This document shows, piece after piece, positions 32,979-37,751 of a stretch of DNA of 37,751 bases. The stretch's first letter is position 1, and every line of letters begins with the position of its first letter. The notes beneath the pieces are model-generated. The model did not search any database, was not told where the DNA came from, and worked only from the letters and a program-made list of their open reading frames with translations. The stretch spans positions 1 to 37,751 of the forward strand of contig JACNJX010000031.1 in assembly GCA_014382345.1 (NCBI GenBank), given 5' to 3'. Source of the stretch: Alphaproteobacteria bacterium. GTDB lineage: Bacteria; Pseudomonadota; Alphaproteobacteria; Rhodospirillales; Casp-alpha2. Position numbers and translations under genes: made by a program.

Positions 32979-33625
32979 CGGCGCAGACGGACATACCCAG
33001 CCGGATGGCTGACTTGATATCGGGACTGCGCGAAAACGGAGTCACCGACGCTGCCGTGCTCATGGCGCTGGAATCCCTGCCGCGTGAGATGTTCCTGCCG
33101 GATTTGTTTCGCGACCGCGCGTATGACGACGTGGCGCTTCCCATCGGCCACCACCAGACCCTGAGCCAGCCCAGCGTCGTCGGGCGCATGACCCAGGCGC
33201 TGGAATTGAGCGACCGCATGAAGGTCCTGGAGATCGGCACCGGGTCCGGATATCAGGCATCGGTTCTGGCGCGTTTGTGCCGGCGGCTCTACACCATTGA
33301 ACGCCATCCGGCGCTTCTGAAAGACGCAGAAGAACGCTTCCAGCGCCTCGGCCTGGTCAATATCACCACGCGGCTTGGCGACGGAAGCCTGGGCTGGCCG
33401 GAGCAGGCCCCGTTCGAGAGGATCATGGTGACGGCGGCCGCCGCCGACGTGCCGGAAGTCCTGCTCGGGCAACTGGGCGAAGGCGGTATCATGATCGTGC
33501 CCGTGGGCCTGGATGAAAACGACCAGCATCTGGTGCGGGTCCGGCGCACGGCGGATGATATCGAAACCGACGACCTGGGGCCGACCCGATTCGTGCCGCT
33601 CATCAATGGCGGCGTCGAAGATTGA
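32975..33625 (+). CDS. pcm: Protein-L-isoaspartate O-methyltransferase
   Basis: This 216-residue SAM-dependent repair enzyme methylates L-isoaspartyl residues in damaged proteins. It has the substrate motif TLSQPSVVG (62-70) and SAM motif LEIGTGSGYQ (85-94), with MVTAAAADVPEVLLGQLGEG later, all canonical. I chose ATG 32975, which overlaps the surE stop as ATGA; the longer open frame back to 32687 lies inside surE and is not coding. Compare the degenerate paralogue at 640. Confidence 0.96.
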   Translation: MTAQTDIPSRMADLISGLRENGVTDAAVLMALESLPREMFLPDLFRDRAYDDVALPIGHHQTLSQPSVVGRMTQALELSDRMKVLEIGTGSGYQASVLARLCRRLYTIERHPALLKDAEERFQRLGLVNITTRLGDGSLGWPEQAPFERIMVTAAAADVPEVLLGQLGEGGIMIVPVGLDENDQHLVRVRRTADDIETDDLGPTRFVPLINGGVED

Positions 33626-33645
33626 GAAAAGCGGGCTTTTCGGCC
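33626..33645 (+). terminator. Weak hairpin after pcm
   Basis: GAAAAG (33626-33631) pairs with CTTTTC (33636-33641), overlapping an alternative pair GGGC/GCCC. There is no T-tract behind it. It may be a weak terminator or a processing site between pcm and nlpD. Confidence 0.25.
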
Positions 33646-33719
33646 CTCCAACACTCTGAAAACAATCATTTCTTGTGTTGCCGTTGATGCCGACGGCAGG
33701 CATGGGCGATAATCCGGCG

Positions 33720-34718
33720 ATGAGGTGTTTATCACGCACGGCGGGGGTTTCGGTTGTTGCGGCGTTGTTGCTCGGCGCCTGCGGGTCCGTGCAATGGCCG
33801 TTGCCCCGCACCACCCCGCAGGACACCAACCACCCGTCATCGCCGCCGTCAGTTTCGCAGGGGCAAGAGGCGCAGCCGAAACGGGACTCCGGGCAAGCCT
33901 TCGTCAATGCCGGGGCCGTCGTCGCCGGGCGCGGCGATACGGTGTATGCCCTGTCGCGCCGCCACCGGGTTCCGGTTCGCGCCATTATCGAGGCCAACCG
34001 TCTTAGCCCGCCCTATCACCTGAAGGCGGGACAGCGTGTCGTCCTGCCCCGGGGGAAGCAACACACCGTCCGGCGCGGGGACAGCTTCTACGGCATCGCC
34101 CGGCTGTATCGCGTCGATCCCTACGACATGGCGCGGGCCAACGGCCTCAGGCCGCCCTATGAGATCAAGATCGGGCAAACCCTGGTTCTGCCGGACCGTG
34201 CCGCCTCCGACCGTCCGGGACAGGCCGTGGCCCGGATGAAATCAAAAAAGCAATCCGTCAGGACGGCCCGGCCCACCGTCTCCAAACCGCCTTCCCCCGT
34301 TATTCCCTCGGCGGTGCCCCGGCCTCCGCTGGCCACCGGCAAGGGCTTTATCTGGCCGGTCCGGGGGCGGGTGATTTCCGGCTTCGGGGCCAAGGCCAAG
34401 GGCTTGCGCAACGACGGCATCAACATCGCCTCCAAGCGCGGCGCGCCGGTGAAGGCGGCCGAAAACGGCGTCGTCGTCTATGCCGGGAACGAGCTGCGCG
34501 GTTTCGGCAATCTGCTCCTGATTAAACATTCGGGCGGCTGGGTGACGGCCTATGCCCACAACGACAAAATTCTCGTCAAGCGCGGCGCACAGGTCGCCAA
34601 GGGCCAGCCGGTGGCGACGGTCGGTTCCACCGGCAGTGTCAAGAACCCGCAATTGCACTTCGAAATGCGCCGTGGACGAACGGCCCGCGACCCGAGAAAG
34701 TATCTGCGCGGAATTTAA
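33720..34718 (+). CDS. nlpD: NlpD-like lipoprotein with two LysM domains and a degenerate M23 domain
   Basis: This 332-residue protein has a lipoprotein signal (MRCLSRTAGVSVVAALLLGA then Cys21). Two LysM domains follow (GDTVYALSRRHRVPVRAIIE..; HTVRRGDSFYGIARLYRVDP..), then an M23/LytM domain at the end. Zinc ligands are lost: the HxxxD motif reads NDGIN and the HxH motif reads QLHFE. This fits NlpD/EnvC-type activators of cell-wall amidases rather than an active peptidase. ATGs at 33702 and 33720 are both possible; 33720 gives the most usual signal peptide. It follows surE-pcm, as does nlpD in E. coli. Confidence 0.85.
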   Translation: MRCLSRTAGVSVVAALLLGACGSVQWPLPRTTPQDTNHPSSPPSVSQGQEAQPKRDSGQAFVNAGAVVAGRGDTVYALSRRHRVPVRAIIEANRLSPPYHLKAGQRVVLPRGKQHTVRRGDSFYGIARLYRVDPYDMARANGLRPPYEIKIGQTLVLPDRAASDRPGQAVARMKSKKQSVRTARPTVSKPPSPVIPSAVPRPPLATGKGFIWPVRGRVISGFGAKAKGLRNDGINIASKRGAPVKAAENGVVVYAGNELRGFGNLLLIKHSGGWVTAYAHNDKILVKRGAQVAKGQPVATVGSTGSVKNPQLHFEMRRGRTARDPRKYLRGI

Positions 34719-34751
34719 TGGATAAAAATCACCAGAACGCAGGGAAATAAT

Positions 34752-35000
34752 ATGCTGAAGGTTCAGGACATCCCCATCGACGAGATCTACGTGCCGACAG
34801 CCCGGCGCAAGACCCTGGATGAGGCAAAGGCGGCGGAACTGGCCGAAGATATTCTCGAGAACGGCCTGAAAATCCCGATCCAGGTGCGCCAGGGCAAAGG
34901 CCGTTTCGTACTGGCCGAAGGCCTGCACCGCCTGCACGCCTGTATCTCGCTGGGTGAAGAAAAAATTCCGGCCTACCTGGTGCAGGCGAGGAAGTTTTGA
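34752..35000 (+). CDS. Stand-alone ParB N-terminal-like domain protein
   Basis: This 82-residue protein is little more than a ParB/sulfiredoxin-like N-terminal domain: IPIDEIYVPTARRKTLDEAK, then AEDILENGLKIPIQVRQGKG and RFVLAEGLHRLHACISLGEE. The GxHR-type motif (AEGLHRLHA) matches the nucleotide-binding GERR region of ParB, with His for the first Arg. There is no HTH or dimerisation domain, so it is not a partition protein. GCAGGGAAATAAT precedes the ATG. It follows nlpD by 33 bases and converges on the DUF815-type gene with 4 bases between. Confidence 0.78.
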   Translation: MLKVQDIPIDEIYVPTARRKTLDEAKAAELAEDILENGLKIPIQVRQGKGRFVLAEGLHRLHACISLGEEKIPAYLVQARKF

Positions 35001-35004
35001 TTGG

Positions 35005-36120
35005 CTAGCCCAGCGGCTTGCCCAGCCGTCCGGCCAGGTCCTGGATGAACTGCCAGGCGACGCGGCCGGAGCGAGAGCCCCGGGTCATGGACCACTCAAC
35101 GGCTTTGGCCCGGATGTCGATGTTTGAATCCATCAGGCCGAAGTGGTCTGCATAGCCTTCGACGATGGCGAAGTAGGTGTCCTGGTCGCAGTTGTGGAAG
35201 CCGAGCCACAGGCCGAAGCGGTCGGACAGCGAGACCTTTTCCTCGACCGCTTCCGCCGGGTTGATGGCGGTGGAGCGTTCATTCTCGATCATGTCGCGCG
35301 GCATCAGGTGGCGGCGGTTCGACGTCGCGTAAAACAGCACGTTGTCGGGCCGGCCCTCGATGCCGCCTTCCAACACCGCCTTCAGGGATTTAAAGGTATC
35401 ATCCGAGCCTTCGAAGCTGAGATCGTCGCAGAACAACAGGCATCGCCGCTTGCTGTCTCTGAGCAGGGTTAGCAACTTCGGCAGGGACGGGATGTCCTCG
35501 CGGTGAATTTCAATCAGCGCCAAAGCGCCCGGCGTATCGGCGTTGACCTTGGCGTGGGCGGCCTTGACCAGCGAGCTTTTGCCGGTGCCACGCGCGCCCC
35601 ACAACAGCGCGTTGTTGGCCGGCAAGCCGTCGGCGAAACGTTGGGTGTTGGCGACCAACAGGTCGATCTGGCCGTCAATCCCCTTCAGCAACAGGATATC
35701 GACCCGGTTGACCTTGGCGATGGCCTCCAGCCACTGGCCGTCGGCGTGCCAGACGAAGGCGTCGCCGTCTTCCAGGGCGTCGCCGGCTTCAGCCGCCGGG
35801 GCCAGTCGTTCCAGGGCATCGGCGATGCGGTGCAGGACATTGCCGTCCTGCGCGGAAAGGCCTTGAGACGAGGGGGCGGAGGAGGGGGCGTTGCCGGGCG
35901 TATTAGCGGCAATGAAGGCGCGAATCTTTTCCACCGTGTTGGTGGTGATGCCCTTGCCGCCGCGCAGCCGCGCCACCAGCTTGCCGTCGTTGGCGGCCTG
36001 CAACCCGAAGGTGGTTTCCGCCATGCCGGTGTCCCCGAGGAAGGCCTCGATCTCCAGCAACAGTTCTGTCGGGATGCTCATGGCGGCGCATTGTTGGGAA
36101 ATTTCCGCTTTTGTCAACAT
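35005..36120 (-). CDS. DUF815 AAA+ ATPase fused to an N-terminal HTH-like domain
   Basis: This 371-residue protein has a DUF815 ATPase domain (about 95-371). Walker A is GARGTGKS (175-182), Walker B is RRCLLFCDDLSFEG, and SNRRHLMPRDMIEN is the sensor region; VNRVDILLLKGIDGQIDLLV is typical. The first 80 residues resemble a small alphaproteobacterial helix-turn-helix protein (LLLEIEAFLGDTGMAETTFG, DGKLVARLRGGKGITTNTVE, KIRAFIA), joined by a Pro/Ser linker. The ATPase family normally begins near residue 95 (LHRIADALERLAP). I start at ATG 36120; the open frame extends to 36252, and ATG 36081 is also possible. Function of DUF815 ATPases is not established. Confidence 0.85.
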   Translation of the reverse strand: MLTKAEISQQCAAMSIPTELLLEIEAFLGDTGMAETTFGLQAANDGKLVARLRGGKGITTNTVEKIRAFIAANTPGNAPSSAPSSQGLSAQDGNVLHRIADALERLAPAAEAGDALEDGDAFVWHADGQWLEAIAKVNRVDILLLKGIDGQIDLLVANTQRFADGLPANNALLWGARGTGKSSLVKAAHAKVNADTPGALALIEIHREDIPSLPKLLTLLRDSKRRCLLFCDDLSFEGSDDTFKSLKAVLEGGIEGRPDNVLFYATSNRRHLMPRDMIENERSTAINPAEAVEEKVSLSDRFGLWLGFHNCDQDTYFAIVEGYADHFGLMDSNIDIRAKAVEWSMTRGSRSGRVAWQFIQDLAGRLGKPLG

Positions 36121-36514
36121 CTGATTTAATCGCTTAAAATCAACGGGATAAATATATTTACGCGATCCATGACAGGCGTTGAAATGGTATTTTTCCCCTA
36201 TGTGTTCCCGGGAAAACCGGTTTTCACCCCAAAGACGCGAAGGGCGCAACAAAAGGAAAATACCAGGCCGGCGCGGGGTGTTCGGTGGCGGTGGAATATC
36301 CGCTGGAGGGGTAGCGCAAATAAGAGGCTTTTGACAGGCCGTGATTTATGTCCGCTCTACCCCCGAAAGCGGACCTTTTTCAGCTCTGGCGTTTATGTCT
36401 GTTTATGACCCAAAGCGGACATTCAACAAACTATGGGATCGAACAGAAAAAACGGGGATACGGAAGGGTGAAGCCCGGTTTTCATTCCCCATCTTCCACC
36501 GCCGTCGTCAATGG
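36121..36514. other. Intergenic region between the DUF815-type gene and the formate dehydrogenase subunit
   Basis: About 390 bases without a credible gene. Next to the DUF815-type start there is an imperfect inverted repeat, GATTTAATCGCTTAAAATC (36123-36141), which could be an operator. The central part holds repeat copy B. Short open frames here read through the repeat and are not genes. Confidence 0.6.
36348..36423 (-). repeat. Dispersed intergenic repeat, copy B (inverted relative to copy A)
   Basis: On the minus strand the segment reads AATGTCCGCTTTGGGTCA, then AAACAGACATAAACG, then GTCCGCTTTCGGGGGT and AGCGGACAT. It contains two direct GTCCGCTTT units about 46 bases apart. Copy A at 1-67 shares the same order of blocks. 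One frame on the plus strand reads MSALPPKADLF, the usual signature of this family. Confidence 0.75.
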
Positions 36515-37615
36515 CTATTCTGCGGGCGGCGGTGCGTTCTTGACGACACGCTTTCTCATCATCTTCTCGAAATAGACGCTGTGATGTTGATGCAGCCAAT
36601 TCTCATCCACCTTTCCCTCGCCGACAGCCCCAAGCGCGCCCTCCATCCCAAGCGCCGCGATGTAAATGTGGCCTATGATGACAACGATCAGAATAAGGCC
36701 GGCGATACCGTGCCACAGTAAAGTCAGTTGCATCTCCTGCAGCAATGAAAGATCGGCCGGCAACCCGGCCCCAAAAACGTTGATCGCCGCGAATATTGCC
36801 GAGAAGGGGCGGAACTCGAAGGGAAACAGCAAGCAGACGCCGGTAGCCGCCAGCGAACCGCCAAGGAGCACCACGGCCCAGAAGACCACCTTCTGGCCGA
36901 CGTTGAAGCGCCCGACCGGGGGATGGACACCTTTCGTCAGCATGCCGCCCCCGACCAACAGCCAATTGAGATCGGTCTTTTCCGGCAGGTTGTCCTTGAC
37001 CCACAGCACCAGCAACAACACTAGGCCGACGATGAAGGCGAAGCCGATGTAGTTGTGGGCGTATTTGCCGAGCGAGGTCAGGGTCGAAAAGGCCTCCGGC
37101 CCGACAAGCGGCTTCACGATGTAACGCCCGTAAAGAAGGTTGAGGCCTGTTAACGCCAGGACGACGAACGACGAGGCGGTCAGCCAATGGGCGAACCGCT
37201 CCAGGAAGTTGAACCGTTCGACCATGCGCCCGGATTCTCCGGCGTCGATCCTTATCGGTCCATGCAGGGCGTGGTAGAGGGCGAGAAGGACAACGAGCGC
37301 CAGCATCGTCCAGCCGCCGATCACCGAAACCGGGCCATTTCGGATTGCCCGCAGGCTTTCCCCTCCCGACTGGACGAGGACGGCGGCCTTCTTATCGGGG
37401 ATGTTGATGGTCCCGGTAATGCCCTTGCGCACGGAACGCCACACTTCGGCGTCGCTCAAACTGCCGGACCATTCACCCGGGACCGCACCATCGGACTGTG
37501 CCGCCGCGGGCGCCACGAAATCGAACGAATCGGTGGCCGCGGATAGCGGCAACGAAAACACAACCGCCAACGCCACTACGCTGACTGCTCTCCATAAGGT
37601 TTGCCGCACCATCAT
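36515..37615 (-). CDS. fdhI: Formate dehydrogenase gamma subunit (cytochrome b556)
   Basis: This 366-residue protein has a signal peptide, a periplasmic N-terminal segment of about 65 residues and four or more membrane helices. Heme-ligand histidines are seen in VLLALYHALHGPIRI, NFLERFAHWLTASSF, GKYAHNYIGF and LLWHGIAGLILIVVIIGHIY. The motif FNLLERFAHWL-like start and the C-terminal VDENWLHQHHSVYFEKM are typical of the gamma subunit that passes electrons from formate dehydrogenase to quinone. I chose the ATG at 37615 (ATGATGG); a GTG three codons upstream is an alternative. Catalytic and Fe-S subunits should lie beyond 37751. Confidence 0.9.
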   Translation of the reverse strand: MMVRQTLWRAVSVVALAVVFSLPLSAATDSFDFVAPAAAQSDGAVPGEWSGSLSDAEVWRSVRKGITGTINIPDKKAAVLVQSGGESLRAIRNGPVSVIGGWTMLALVVLLALYHALHGPIRIDAGESGRMVERFNFLERFAHWLTASSFVVLALTGLNLLYGRYIVKPLVGPEAFSTLTSLGKYAHNYIGFAFIVGLVLLLVLWVKDNLPEKTDLNWLLVGGGMLTKGVHPPVGRFNVGQKVVFWAVVLLGGSLAATGVCLLFPFEFRPFSAIFAAINVFGAGLPADLSLLQEMQLTLLWHGIAGLILIVVIIGHIYIAALGMEGALGAVGEGKVDENWLHQHHSVYFEKMMRKRVVKNAPPPAE

Positions 37616-37711
37616 GACGCTCACACTAAAACGATGTTTATAACCTTAGATATGTAGGGTTTTGTGCGAGCGCAACCCTGGTATGCGGTTGGCGAGGGTG
37701 TCGTTAAAGGG

Positions 37712-37750
37712 CTATGCCGACGTGTCCAATGCCGTCTTCAGCCGGTCGCC
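37712..37750 (-). CDS. Possible 3' end of an upstream gene (cut by window edge)
   Basis: On the minus strand the last 12 codons GDRLKTALDTSA end in TAG, about 95 bases upstream of the formate dehydrogenase subunit. The peptide looks like a protein C-terminus, but it is too short to identify, and another open frame overlaps it. Confidence 0.25.
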   Translation of the reverse strand, partial: GDRLKTALDTSA

Positions 37751-37751
37751 C

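Noticed and set aside
36169-36575. Small open frames reading through repeat copy B, including MSALPPKAD
   Set aside because: The peptide is a by-product of the dispersed repeat and is known to recur as a spurious annotation.
1-37751. CRISPR arrays, insertion sequences, prophage genes, toxin-antitoxin pairs
   Set aside because: I looked for regular spaced repeats, transposase or integrase motifs and small paired genes, and found none apart from the two dispersed repeat copies.

Overview
The window reads as a chromosomal segment of an alphaproteobacterium, most likely a member of or close to Rhodospirillales. The evidence is gene content and order: a Pcm-like methyltransferase beside tolC, a PopZ (DUF2497) gene just before valS, and the run dgt, SPOR, nagZ, M50 protease, scpA, scpB, tatABC, serS, surE, pcm, nlpD. 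Coding is dense, GC is high (roughly 60% by eye), and many genes overlap as ATGA or TGATG.

Layout. 1-440: one copy of a dispersed repeat, a terminator, and genes for tRNA-Asn and tRNA-Cys on the minus strand. 640-10.1 kb, plus strand: Pcm-like protein, tolC, popZ, valS with a highly structured leader, mscS, an exported amidohydrolase, a small membrane protein and a BenE-type transporter. 10.1-13.4 kb, minus strand: ilvD, a PilZ protein and a class V aminotransferase-like protein in one apparent operon. 13.4-14.7 kb: a broken HxlR-type regulator, cheY, and a second PilZ protein divergent from cheY. 14.7-17.7 kb: a hydroxyisobutyrate-dehydrogenase-family gene coupled to an exonuclease III gene, an exported alpha/beta hydrolase and erpA. 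17.7-20.0 kb, minus strand: a GlcG/HbpS-like protein and an ECF sigma/anti-sigma pair with a small exported protein upstream. 20.2-34.7 kb: the conserved alphaproteobacterial housekeeping run. It is interrupted at 26.0-29.0 kb by a two-component system divergent from a Gly/Met/His-rich exported protein, and it lacks argS between dgt and the SPOR gene. 34.7-37.7 kb: a stand-alone ParB-like domain, an ATPase of the DUF815 family with an extra N-terminal helix-turn-helix-like domain, an inverted second copy of the dispersed repeat, and a formate dehydrogenase cytochrome b subunit.

How the genes work together. The housekeeping run covers envelope biogenesis (SPOR protein, NagZ, NlpD, Tat translocon), chromosome condensation (ScpA/ScpB), the cell pole (PopZ), translation (ValRS, SerRS) and nucleotide or protein repair (Dgt, SurE, Pcm, XthA).

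The best candidate for a little-described system is 26.0-29.0 kb. A histidine kinase carries a Met/His/Arg/Gly-rich block in its periplasmic loop. Its response regulator is divergent from an exported protein with a similar block, and the shared promoter region holds three exact copies of CTGTTACA. Other unusual items are a 36-residue or so AT-rich insert in SerRS, the HTH-DUF815 fusion, the structured popZ-valS spacer, and an ECF sigma locus with tandem GGAATAAT elements.

All functional calls come from reading motifs and from knowledge of the families. No database search was possible.
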